Positions 1-7,150 of a DNA stretch of 23,638 bases are shown here, in pieces. A program made the position numbers and the translations under genes. Below the pieces are notes generated by a model. The model worked only from the letters and a program-made list of their open reading frames with translations, did not search any database and had not been told where the DNA came from. Source of the DNA: Chrysochromulina parva (lineage: Eukaryota; Haptophyta; Prymnesiales; Chrysochromulinaceae); contig PJAB01000571.1 in NCBI GenBank assembly GCA_002887195.1, positions 1-23,638 on the forward strand, given 5' to 3'. Each line of letters opens with the position of its first letter. Position 1 is the first letter of the stretch.

Positions 1-199
1 ACGGCCGGGAGACATCTCCCCGCCTATCCCCTTTCCCCCTGGCTGGGCTACTGATGGCCCCGCCGACTGTCTCTTCACACGGTGGTTCACGGCCGCTTAA
101 CTGTTGGGGTCAAGCGGCACCAAAAAATTCTCTTTCACGGCGTCGTTCACAGACCCCTCTACCCCCTCGAGTCGTTGAGGCTTGGAGTCCACTAGGACA

Positions 200-631
200 A
201 TGGCGTCCTCGATCAACGTGCCGGCGCAGCTCCAGCCGGTGCTTCGTGAGTTCACCAAGGCGGTGCTGCGCGACATGCCCGAAGATTGCATCGCCTACGG
301 CAAGGCCTACTTCACCGAGAAGGCGGCTGAGCTGCGCATGGAAACCTACCAGCTGCCACCGAGCTCGTCGAAGCCATTCGCTGAGTTGCCGGCGCACATG
401 CAGGTGGATGTCGAGAACGTCTTCAAGCGGTATGACGTCGACCAGGACGGCGCGCTCACCCTCGACGAGTTGCAGACGATGATGCAGGACCTCGGCGGTC
501 TGTTTGGCTTCGAGGGCGAGGTGGACTCGAGCACTCTGATGGCGCTGCTGGACGCAAACGGGGACGGTGGGATCTCGTGGCAGGAGTGGTCGCATGCATG
601 CGCAGTGTGGCTCGCCGAGACTCGTTCTTAA
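200..631 (+). CDS. RIIa-domain EF-hand protein, radial spoke RSP7/EFCAB10-like
   Basis: A 143-residue intronless protein. Residues about 8-42 match the RIIa docking/dimerisation fold of PKA regulatory subunits (pattern L..F/Y T..VLR..P.D.....YF). Two EF-hand loops follow: DVDQDGALTLDE at 79-90 and DANGDGGISWQE at 118-129. Both have acidic or Asn ligands at positions 1, 3 and 5, Gly at 6 and Glu at 12, so both should bind calcium. RIIa plus EF-hands is the plan of Chlamydomonas radial spoke protein RSP7 and of the short EFCAB10 family, where the RIIa part binds amphipathic helices of spoke or AKAP partners. The ATG at 200 is used; the frame is open upstream to a TTG at 182 but has no earlier ATG. 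A calcium-sensing axonemal role is inferred; another small RIIa adaptor is possible. Confidence 0.8.
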   Translation: MASSINVPAQLQPVLREFTKAVLRDMPEDCIAYGKAYFTEKAAELRMETYQLPPSSSKPFAELPAHMQVDVENVFKRYDVDQDGALTLDELQTMMQDLGGLFGFEGEVDSSTLMALLDANGDGGISWQEWSHACAVWLAETRS

Positions 632-1184
632 GCCTCAGATCGCCAGCTTCGCTTCCACAGGAGTCGACGTTGGCACAATACCACCGGCGACTGCTGCTGG
701 CGGCGGCGATGACCGTCCGGCAGCGCCTCTCGCCCCTCGTCCATGTAGCGTGAGTACGTGAGCGCCGCGTGGGACCGAGAGAGTGCCCATGCTCGGGAGC
801 TGCGGCCCCTCGCTGGACGCTGTGCTCGCGCATTGATATGGCATGGAATGGAGACCAGCACGCATAGTACGAAGTGAGCCGACGCCACGCAGCGAGACCC
901 AGACCGGGGCGTGCCACAGTCCCACAGATAGGAATCATCAGAGCTTTTGCTTCCTACGTGTCCGGTTGGACAGGTTCTTACAGGCACACAAATCTCGAGA
1001 AGAGAATCCCCCAATTCTTAACTGTCACCCCCGCTCGGACGATTTTAGGCGAGTCGGCGCGCGAGAAGTCAGCCGAGCGGGGTCCGGGGCGACTTCCGAG
1101 CCTCCGGGCAAGACGAGAGCCGGAGAGCGAAGAGGCAAGAGGATAAGTCCGCGGACACACGCGCGCCCGACGTTTGTCCACCTC
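632..1184. other. Convergent 3' spacer, no gene seen
   Basis: About 550 bases between the ends of the RIIa/EF-hand gene (+) and the unrecognised minus-strand gene. It should hold both 3' UTRs. Reading frames here begin only at non-ATG codons or have the composition of chance GC-rich shadows. No repeat, RNA gene or clear polyadenylation signal is visible. Confidence 0.5.
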
Positions 1185-2000
1185 TCAGACGATGAATACA
1201 CTCACATCGACGTGGTGGTGACCAAGGATGAGATAGCCTGCCGTCGAGGCCGCGAGCAGCGCACCGCCCATGAGAAGCGGCGGAGCCAAGAAGCTGGCCG
1301 CGCCGGCGAGGCCAGCCATCGATGCAGACACGGTGTCCCCTAGTTGCACGGTCTTGAGGCCAGCGATTGCGCCAGCTTCGCCGGCCTCGGTAGCGTCAGC
1401 GAGCAGCGCGCGCTCTCCTAGCTGGAACAGGTCGCCGGTGCGCGTGCGCACGCACCACTGCTCACCGAATAGATCGACCAACTCATTGGCTGCGACTGCC
1501 TCGGCATCATGCTGGATGGTCACAGAGAGCGAGCCATCTTGCAAGCCCGGCGCGCCGTGCAATTCGCCCTGGTATCGCCCAGGCGCCACGCACTGCCACT
1601 GCTCCAAACACGGGACGTCCTCCCAAGTCATCGCTGGAATTTGCTCCCGTGCTGTCTTCAAGGCCAGCCAGCGTGCACGCAGCTCCTTGGGGGAACGGCT
1701 CAAAAGCTCGGGCACCTCGAGCGAGAGACGCCGCCATAGCACAAAGCGCCCACCGTCGACGCAGAACCGTCTTACGTGGTCCTCCAGAGCCCACGTCTCT
1801 CGCTCATCCCAATCGCTGAAGTCGAGAGACAAGAGGAGGGATGACGAGGGCGTACTTGAGGCGGGCGAGTCGCACGCCACCGGCGCCGGCACGCGCACAG
1901 ACAGACGTGTGACGCCGTGACTGCCGTGCCCTGGAACGTGCCAAGGCAGTGTGCACGACAGCGAGAGCGCGGCGGAATTGAAAACCGCGAGGAACGCCAT
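1185..2000 (-). CDS. Unrecognised protein with C-terminal membrane segments (or 3' exon of a longer gene)
   Basis: Read from the first in-frame ATG at 2000 this gives 271 residues. The N-terminus (MAFLAVFNSAALSLSC) is mildly hydrophobic and could be a weak signal peptide. The middle is a Trp- and Arg-rich globular-looking region, including LEDHVRRFCVDGGRFVLWRR and EWQ/GRYQGEL-type strands. The last ~60 residues carry one or two hydrophobic segments (about 213-260) ending in an HHHVDVSVFIV tail. I do not recognise a family. The frame continues upstream of 2000 with no ATG, through a pyrimidine-rich acceptor-like sequence. This fits an alternative in which it is the 3' exon (2025-1185) of the gene whose 5' part lies at 2116-2951. 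In that case the MAFLAV segment is internal, not a signal peptide. Confidence 0.55.
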   Translation of the reverse strand: MAFLAVFNSAALSLSCTLPWHVPGHGSHGVTRLSVRVPAPVACDSPASSTPSSSLLLSLDFSDWDERETWALEDHVRRFCVDGGRFVLWRRLSLEVPELLSRSPKELRARWLALKTAREQIPAMTWEDVPCLEQWQCVAPGRYQGELHGAPGLQDGSLSVTIQHDAEAVAANELVDLFGEQWCVRTRTGDLFQLGERALLADATEAGEAGAIAGLKTVQLGDTVSASMAGLAGAASFLAPPLLMGGALLAASTAGYLILGHHHVDVSVFIV

Positions 2001-2025
2001 CACGTCTCGCTCCCAGACTCGTAAT

Positions 2026-2115
2026 CTCGAAGAAAAAGAGCGCGTGAAGTTCACAGCATGTCACAGGGTGTTCTTTTTGCACACACAATCGGCTACTCCC
2101 ACACTTCATCTTCAC
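2026..2115 (-). other. Candidate 90-bp GT-AG intron joining 2951-2116 to 2025-1185
   Basis: On the minus strand the donor is AAC|GTGAAG and the acceptor lies behind a pyrimidine run, CTCTTTTTCTTCGAG|ATTAC. Removing it joins codon AC+A and keeps the frame on both sides. It also removes the TGA at 2114-2112 that would otherwise end the upstream frame. Other introns in the window use similar GTGCGT and GTACGC donors. Confidence 0.45.
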
Positions 2116-2951
2116 GTTGGCCTCCGGAAGGGCATGCCGGCGGGATCGTGCTGCTTGAGCAGATCGTGAGGCATCCAGCTGAGCGCAGATTGAAGATCAG
2201 CACGCTTGGACAGTTTGCGCCCCTGCTCGGCGGCAATGCTGCGCTGCAGCTGCTCGAGCTTTGCAGCTGCAGCCCGGCGGCTGCCCGGCGGTGGCGTCGC
2301 GTCGACGGCGGTCGGTACGAAACCATTTGCGGGGATGAAGAGCAACCCGGGCCATTCGACACGGGGTGAAGAGTGTGAATTCGGATATGGACGCTGGGCG
2401 GCTTTGACGAGCGCTTGCCGAGGCGTCAGCTTCTGCTCTGGGTATGTGCCATAGCCGAGCGCCTCACTCATGAAAGTACTCCTGTGGCGATGCGACCTCT
2501 CTTGCCTGGTGGGTGTCTGTGGCGGCGCCCCGCCGAGTTGGGCGGGATTGAGGTGGACGCTCTCTGTGCTCGTGGAGTACGGGGCGAAGCCACTCGCCTG
2601 TGGCCACTCCCAAATATTTCCTTGATTTGCGGAGAATCTTGCCTGGAGCGAGTGATACCGAGGGCTGAGTTCTAATCTTGGTGACGGTAATGGAGTAATG
2701 GCGCGTCGCTCTAACCTCGGTGTGGTAGGCTCGGAAGGCGGCGCGTGGGCTTGCACCCACGGTGCCTGAATACTCGCGTCTCCGGTGAATAGGTAGCTTC
2801 CCGAGGGCATGCGGAACTCAGCGTTCGTTCGTATCTTCCGCGTGTACGTGTTCGCCTGACCAGTCGGCATCCGTCCGGCCCTGAACGTCTCACCCCGTTT
2901 GAGGACGCAAAAAACCGCTGACCAGGCCGTTACGGTGCTCCGTCCTTGCAT
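2112..2951 (-). CDS. Unrecognised Pro/Ser-rich protein (or 5' exon of the same gene as 1185-2000)
   Basis: From the ATG at 2951 this frame encodes 279 residues and stops at TGA 2114-2112; a later ATG at 2870 (MPTGQANTYTRK) is an alternative start. The protein looks largely disordered: Pro, Ser, Arg and Gln rich, with scattered aromatic motifs such as GNIWEWPQASGF and EWPGLLFIPANGFVP. A short helical, Ala/Lys/Gln-rich stretch (about 215-250) follows. No domain is recognised. The stop is only 111 bases before the ATG of the next minus-strand frame, and a plausible GT-AG intron overlaps that stop. A single two-exon gene of about 558 residues (2951-2116 plus 2025-1185) is therefore at least as likely as two genes. 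Confidence 0.45.
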   Translation of the reverse strand: MQGRSTVTAWSAVFCVLKRGETFRAGRMPTGQANTYTRKIRTNAEFRMPSGSYLFTGDASIQAPWVQAHAPPSEPTTPRLERRAITPLPSPRLELSPRYHSLQARFSANQGNIWEWPQASGFAPYSTSTESVHLNPAQLGGAPPQTPTRQERSHRHRSTFMSEALGYGTYPEQKLTPRQALVKAAQRPYPNSHSSPRVEWPGLLFIPANGFVPTAVDATPPPGSRRAAAAKLEQLQRSIAAEQGRKLSKRADLQSALSWMPHDLLKQHDPAGMPFRRPT

Positions 2952-3196
2952 GCAATCGAGTCGAGAGATCCTGTGACGTGGAGCACCCCACTGCAATCAC
3001 TATCCCCTCCACCTGCCATGCTGCCACCTGCCCGGCTGTCCGGTCGCGGTCCCGGGACCTGTGTCGTGTGTGGTTCTGTGTGGTCAACCATACAATTTAT
3101 TTTGAACTGAGTGTTCGTTACCCTCTGCTCTCAAGCGCTAGGCATGGTCCGGTTTCCCTTTCTTGTGTACGATGAGCACGAACACTTCTTAAAAAA

Positions 3197-4075
3197 CTAA
3201 ACTCCGTTGCCAGAACGGCCCTTAGGCGCGCCCGTCCCTCGCTTGACCTTGCGCCGCTTCAAGGAGCGCTCCTTTTCCTTGTGCCCTTTCAGCTCCCACT
3301 TGCTCACCTGGCGGTGGGCGCCGCCGGAGCCAATGGAGCGCTCCCACTCGTTCATCTTGAGCTTGTACAGGCGCAGCGCCGCCACCGCGTCCTCTGCTGG
3401 GTTATGGATGCCTCCCTGAATTTGCCAGCCGAGGAACTGCTCGGCCAGGTGCTTGAGCCGGCGCGGCTTGGTCCCCTGGCCTTGCGTCTCACGGTACGGC
3501 GGGTACGTGGCCGTGTCTCGCACGTCAGCCTTCGGATGATCCAGCATGAGCGCCGTGAGATCATTGTGCAATGCGTGGCCGATGATAATGCGCGAGCGTA
3601 GAAGCTTCGCCACGTCGTCCTGTACGCGGCGCAGCGGCAGGGCATGTCGCATGTGCTCGGGCCGCACGCCGCTCACGGCGGTCCGGTAGTCCGTCACTGG
3701 CTCGGGCGGCTTGACAAAGGCCGAGTAGATGAGCCGCTCGTCAAAGCCAACGACAACTACCCGAGCCAGTGCGCTGCGCTTTCCGCCGTCACCAACGCCC
3801 ACCATCTCGCAATCGAGTGCCAGCCGTGGCGGGAGGTCTACGAGAGATGCCGGTGCGACAGGCTCGATGGGAATCGATGGCACTGCTGCTGCTAACGAGG
3901 GGCCCGCAGCGACCGGCGGCAGAGGAGCACCAGCGGACACTGCCGCCTTTGGTGCAGCGGAGGTAGGCTGCTTGTTGGATGTATGTTGTTGGGTTGGGGT
4001 TTCAGAGCGCTTGCGCTTCCGAGGTGGCTGCTGCTGTGCCAGACGCTGCTGCAGCGCCTGCCAGTTAGAGGACAT
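3197..4075 (-). CDS. REXO4: RNA exonuclease 4 (REXO4/Rex4-like DEDDh 3'-5' exonuclease)
   Basis: A 292-residue intronless protein starting at ATG 4075. All three Exo motifs of the DEDDh superfamily are visible: Exo I ALDCEMVGVG (D88, E90), Exo II IIIGHALHNDLTAL (D172), and Exo III HNPAEDAVAALRLY (H224, D229). The pattern CEMVG...GHALHNDL...HNPAEDA is typical of the REX4/ISG20-like group. Those nucleolar enzymes trim structured RNA in pre-rRNA processing (yeast Rex4 affects ITS1 cleavage). The N-terminus has a basic patch (PPRKRKRSE) and the C-terminus a Lys/Arg-rich tail (KEKERSLKRRKVKRG), both suited to nucleolar targeting or RNA binding. Residues ~25-80 are a disordered Ala/Pro linker. Length fits the family (yeast Rex4 289). 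ISG20L or AEN paralogues are the alternative. Confidence 0.92.
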   Translation of the reverse strand: MSSNWQALQQRLAQQQPPRKRKRSETPTQQHTSNKQPTSAAPKAAVSAGAPLPPVAAGPSLAAAVPSIPIEPVAPASLVDLPPRLALDCEMVGVGDGGKRSALARVVVVGFDERLIYSAFVKPPEPVTDYRTAVSGVRPEHMRHALPLRRVQDDVAKLLRSRIIIGHALHNDLTALMLDHPKADVRDTATYPPYRETQGQGTKPRRLKHLAEQFLGWQIQGGIHNPAEDAVAALRLYKLKMNEWERSIGSGGAHRQVSKWELKGHKEKERSLKRRKVKRGTGAPKGRSGNGV

Positions 4076-4460
4076 GATCGGCGGCCTGACCAGTGTCTTA
4101 TGGCCTCACGCGAAGGGGCTCTCGCGGACCTGGAGAGGCCTCGTCGTTGCAATGCGGACCTTTTTTGCGTGACCTCACGGCGGATTCGGCGGTGGGAACA
4201 GCGGTGTGGGTTCGAAAGGGTGTGATGACTTGTCGTCCCAACTACACGTCGTAAACGAAGCACACGGCCATGCTAAAAAGCGGAAGGAAGGTGTGCTCGA
4301 ACGACGGGGAAGCGGGGAAGCATCTGTACCGTGTGATCTGGGCTGCCTGGCTGAGTGCCGTGTTCATTGCGCCGATGGGCACCTTGCCTCATCTTTCGCT
4401 GCGAAACGCGTGCTTCGACCGCGTGCTCCCCGTGGTCTCTTTGCGTGGCCGGGCACCCGA
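4076..4460. other. Spacer between REXO4 start and WWE/MBD-like gene end
   Basis: These 385 bases should hold the REXO4 promoter and 5' UTR and the 3' UTR of the WWE/MBD-like gene, since both genes are on the minus strand. The plus-strand frames crossing it are shadows of the neighbouring genes. I see no repeat or defined promoter element. Confidence 0.4.
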
Positions 4461-6836
4461 TCAGTCCAGCTCCTCGATGGTAATGCCGATGCCTACGCGC
4501 ACATCTCCCTGCATCCTCATCGCCATCGGCTCAAACGGTGGACAGTAGGCCACTGCCAGCTCGGAGCGAAGCTTCGCAGCTTTGCGATCCTCGTTCCCCT
4601 CCTCCTCCTCCTCTTCCATCGAGCCATCGTCTTCAGCGTCATCTTCCTCTGCCTCCGCCTCCGAGTCTTCGAGCTCAACGACCAGGGCGTCCCGCTCCTC
4701 CTCCTCCCCCTCCTCCTCCTCCTCCTCCTCCTCCTCCTCCTCCCCGCCACTCTCGCCGCATGAGGATCCGCCGCCCCAGTCGATGCAAAGGCCATTCGGC
4801 GTATGCTTCTTCTTCTTCGCCGGCGCCCGCTCTCCTGCCCATTCAGAGGGCAGCGCGCGCTTCAGAGCCGCACGCGCCAAGGGCTCACCGACCGCCGCGG
4901 ACGCCCCATCAACCTCGTGCACCGCGAGGAGGCCGAGGGCGAGCTTCACAGCCTTGACGCTCTGGTACTTGGTACCGTCCGGCCCGATGACAGTCAGCGT
5001 CGGAATGGGCTGCCCCGCCTTCCGGGACGTCGGCTTCGCCACATGCACCGTGAGCTTGGCCGCCCAGCCGTTCGGGAGCTGCTCAAAGGCAGGCACGCCG
5101 GCCTTGCGCAGCCGTGCGCAGGCCTCGAGAAGCTCCAACTCAGCATCGTCGGGCACGCGCAGCTCCGCAAGCCCGCCGCCGCCGCCGCTTGCTCGTCCGC
5201 CGCCGATGGGGCCAGGGTCAGCAGTGGGCAGATGCGCCGGGCGGCCGTCATGCGCGGTCTTGCGGACCAGATTGGCGGACGAGCTGTAGAGAGCGTGAAT
5301 TGCCTTCCTGCGCATCGCCGCGGCGCCGCCGTCCATGCGCACTGCTCCGCATGCGGAGGCGTGTGCGGGTTCGATTCCAGCCAGGCCACCCTTCATCTCC
5401 ACCCGCTGCACATCGCCGCAGCCAGGGAAGGCGGAGGCGTCCTCTGGTGCGTAGCGGGTGAGAATATCGGCGAGGAGCGCCATACGCCCAGCCATAGGCT
5501 TGGCCAGCTGGGCAGCGCGCCGCTCGTGCACGCCCAGCGCAGCGCTCGCGGGCGGGCGGAGTACACCGTGCGCGTGCACCATCACATGGCGGAGCTTTGC
5601 ACCTGCCACCTCACGCTCCTCCCATGAGGCCAAGTGCGCCTCCCAGCCGCCCTGGCAGAGGAAGGGCGCTGGCCGAAAGGAAAAGGCACCGCCGCCATCG
5701 TCGCCGCCGCTGCCGACGCTGGGCGCGCGACGAGCGGCGGTGGTGCCAGGCGCGGCAGTGACACTCTCCTCAGCCTCCATCCCAAACTTATCGTCCTCGT
5801 CGTTGGTCTCGTCCTCGTCCGTGTCGTCGTCGTCGAGCGCGATCGCTTTGTCAGGCGATGCGCCGTCGTGGGCACGGTCGGCGGCACCCACCTGGCCCTC
5901 GACCTTCTTCTCATGGATGCAGCGACCGCCGCCGCCACCGCCGCTGCCACCGCCGCCACCGCCGCCACCGCCGCCGCCGCTGTTGCTGCCGCCGCCGCCA
6001 CCGCCCTTGTCGCCGCTGCCGCTGCCGCCGCCAGCACCGCCATTGTCGGCGCTGCCGCTGCCGCTGTCGCCGCCGCCGCCGCTCGAGCCGCCCGCGCCGT
6101 TTGAGCCGCCTATGGGTCTTCCGGCGGGCGGCTTCTCCATGCTCTCGAGCAAACTCTGAATGAGTGTCTTCTTGTGGCGAGCCGGTGGCCGCCATCCACC
6201 TTGGGGCAGCTTAGCGGTTGGTGCGTCGAGGGCCGTCTGCACGACGGCGAGCGCGCCGCTCAGCGTGAATGGCACTTCCTCGGCCATCGGGGCAGAGGGC
6301 GCGAGCACCATCTCACCCACCAGGAGCGACAGTTTGACGGACATGCGAGTCGCGTGACCCGCCGCCTTCTGCTGCGCCCGCATCGTGTTGAACTCGATGC
6401 GCAGATGGCCGCCCACCGTCTCGGCATTGGCGGCGCGGCTTTCACGGGCAAGGGCTAGACCCTTCAGGAGTGCATTCGTCGAAGCCTGCCCCGAAGGCGG
6501 TGGCGCCGGAGCTGAAGCTGGCGGCAGAGGTGCTGGATTTGCTGGAGCTGCTGGTGCCGGCGAAGGCGGTGGCGCTGGTGAGTGCGTGGCGCCGTGGCTG
6601 TGCACCTCGCGTTTGACAGCGCGCCAGCGGCCAGGTTCCCCTTTGACGTGCTGCACGAGCCCTTTGCGGGTCTTCGTCACAACGCGGCCCCCGCCAACGT
6701 CACATTCGAAGCGCTCAGGCCCCATGCGCACGTAGCACTCTTCAATCTTCTTGGAGATCTCGACGGCGTAGGGACAGTAGTCGTTCACGCTCGCGGAAGC
6801 AGATCCCTTGTCCCAGTACCACGTCGTAGGAAGCAT
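4461..6836 (-). CDS. WWE-like and MBD/TAM-like domain protein with poly-Gly linker and acidic tracts
   Basis: A 791-residue intronless protein from the first ATG at 6836; the frame is open upstream to a GTG at 6890. Residues ~5-76 resemble a WWE domain (TWYWDKGS...NDYCPY...ISKKIEECY...GGGRVVT...PGRWRAVKR), known from PARPs and ubiquitin ligases to bind ADP-ribose chains. A Pro/Ala linker, a helical region (~110-235) and a poly-Gly/Ser tract (~250-305) follow. Residues ~587-636 (LPNGWAAKL...IGPDGTKYQSVKAVKLAL) resemble an MBD/TAM domain, which can bind methyl-CpG DNA. A basic KKKK patch and poly-Glu runs end the protein. Two hydrophobic-acidic motifs (KAIALDDDDTDEDE and ALVVELEDSEAEAEEDD) look like SUMO-interaction motifs. 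A nuclear chromatin role is inferred. The WWE-like domain lacks the usual second Trp, so that call is moderate. Confidence 0.72.
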   Translation of the reverse strand: MLPTTWYWDKGSASASVNDYCPYAVEISKKIEECYVRMGPERFECDVGGGRVVTKTRKGLVQHVKGEPGRWRAVKREVHSHGATHSPAPPPSPAPAAPANPAPLPPASAPAPPPSGQASTNALLKGLALARESRAANAETVGGHLRIEFNTMRAQQKAAGHATRMSVKLSLLVGEMVLAPSAPMAEEVPFTLSGALAVVQTALDAPTAKLPQGGWRPPARHKKTLIQSLLESMEKPPAGRPIGGSNGAGGSSGGGGDSGSGSADNGGAGGGSGSGDKGGGGGGSNSGGGGGGGGGGGSGGGGGGRCIHEKKVEGQVGAADRAHDGASPDKAIALDDDDTDEDETNDEDDKFGMEAEESVTAAPGTTAARRAPSVGSGGDDGGGAFSFRPAPFLCQGGWEAHLASWEEREVAGAKLRHVMVHAHGVLRPPASAALGVHERRAAQLAKPMAGRMALLADILTRYAPEDASAFPGCGDVQRVEMKGGLAGIEPAHASACGAVRMDGGAAAMRRKAIHALYSSSANLVRKTAHDGRPAHLPTADPGPIGGGRASGGGGGLAELRVPDDAELELLEACARLRKAGVPAFEQLPNGWAAKLTVHVAKPTSRKAGQPIPTLTVIGPDGTKYQSVKAVKLALGLLAVHEVDGASAAVGEPLARAALKRALPSEWAGERAPAKKKKHTPNGLCIDWGGGSSCGESGGEEEEEEEEEEEGEEEERDALVVELEDSEAEAEEDDAEDDGSMEEEEEEGNEDRKAAKLRSELAVAYCPPFEPMAMRMQGDVRVGIGITIEELD
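4694..4744. repeat. CTC/GAG trinucleotide tract coding poly-Glu
   Basis: Near-uninterrupted CTC triplets on the plus strand, read as a Glu run in the C-terminal acidic tail of the WWE/MBD-like protein. A second, shorter acidic CTC-rich tract lies near 4595-4620. Such tracts are prone to length change. Confidence 0.85.
5921..6095. repeat. GCC/GGC-rich tract coding poly-Gly/Ser
   Basis: Imperfect GCC/GCT/GCG triplets, read on the minus strand as the Gly/Ser/Asn/Asp linker of the WWE/MBD-like protein (GGGGGG and GSGS runs). It separates the N-terminal WWE-like part from the acidic, SUMO-motif-like segment. Confidence 0.85.
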
Positions 6837-7150
6837 GCTGTGGAGATCCTGCACAAGAGAGAGGCAGCTTGGGTCGATCGCTTCCCTCACAGAGAGGGAG
6901 TCCGAAGATTACTGGAAGAATCACTCGCGTTCTAACGGATCGTGCATGCATCGACATAACGACTCCAGCGCGAGACAAAGAGCTAGTCCACTCCCCCAAA
7001 ACAAAGATTGCACGCGAAGGTTTACGGTAGCAGGCAAGTTCCTTCCCCGGGCCGTTGTCTTCCTGAAACTTGCGAGCTTGTCCAGGCTTGTCGCGTTGCA
7101 GGGCGTCGTCAACTTCGCTGTAAAGCGGCGGCTGATCCAGCTGCTCCCAC
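6837..7150. promoter_or_regulatory. Divergent spacer of WWE/MBD-like and CIMIP2-like genes
   Basis: A 314-base bidirectional 5' region. It contains TCTAACGG at 6931-6938, which matches the core of the plant/algal MSA element (YCYAACGG) bound by MYB proteins at G2/M genes. One match is weak evidence. No TATA box is obvious. Confidence 0.3.

Noticed and set aside
1270..1920. Long plus-strand frame of 216 codons
   Set aside because: It is antisense, codon-aligned, to the minus-strand gene at 1185-2000 and has shadow composition (Ser/Arg/Pro rich, no domain).
4206..4763. Plus-strand frame ending in a Leu run that mimics a membrane segment
   Set aside because: The Leu run is the CTC repeat coding poly-Glu on the other strand, not a transmembrane helix.
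5365..5392. tRNA T-arm-like GGTTCGATTCC
   Set aside because: It lies inside the WWE/MBD-like coding frame, and no matching acceptor, D or anticodon arms are present around it.
5458..6159. Plus-strand Pro/Ser-rich and Ala-rich frames opposite the poly-Gly tract
   Set aside because: These arise from GCC-triplet repeats read in other frames. The minus-strand frame has real domains at both ends.
6931..6938. MSA-like MYB site TCTAACGG as proof of regulation by the nearby MYB
   Set aside because: A single 8-base match is expected by chance at this scale, and similar matches occur inside coding sequence.
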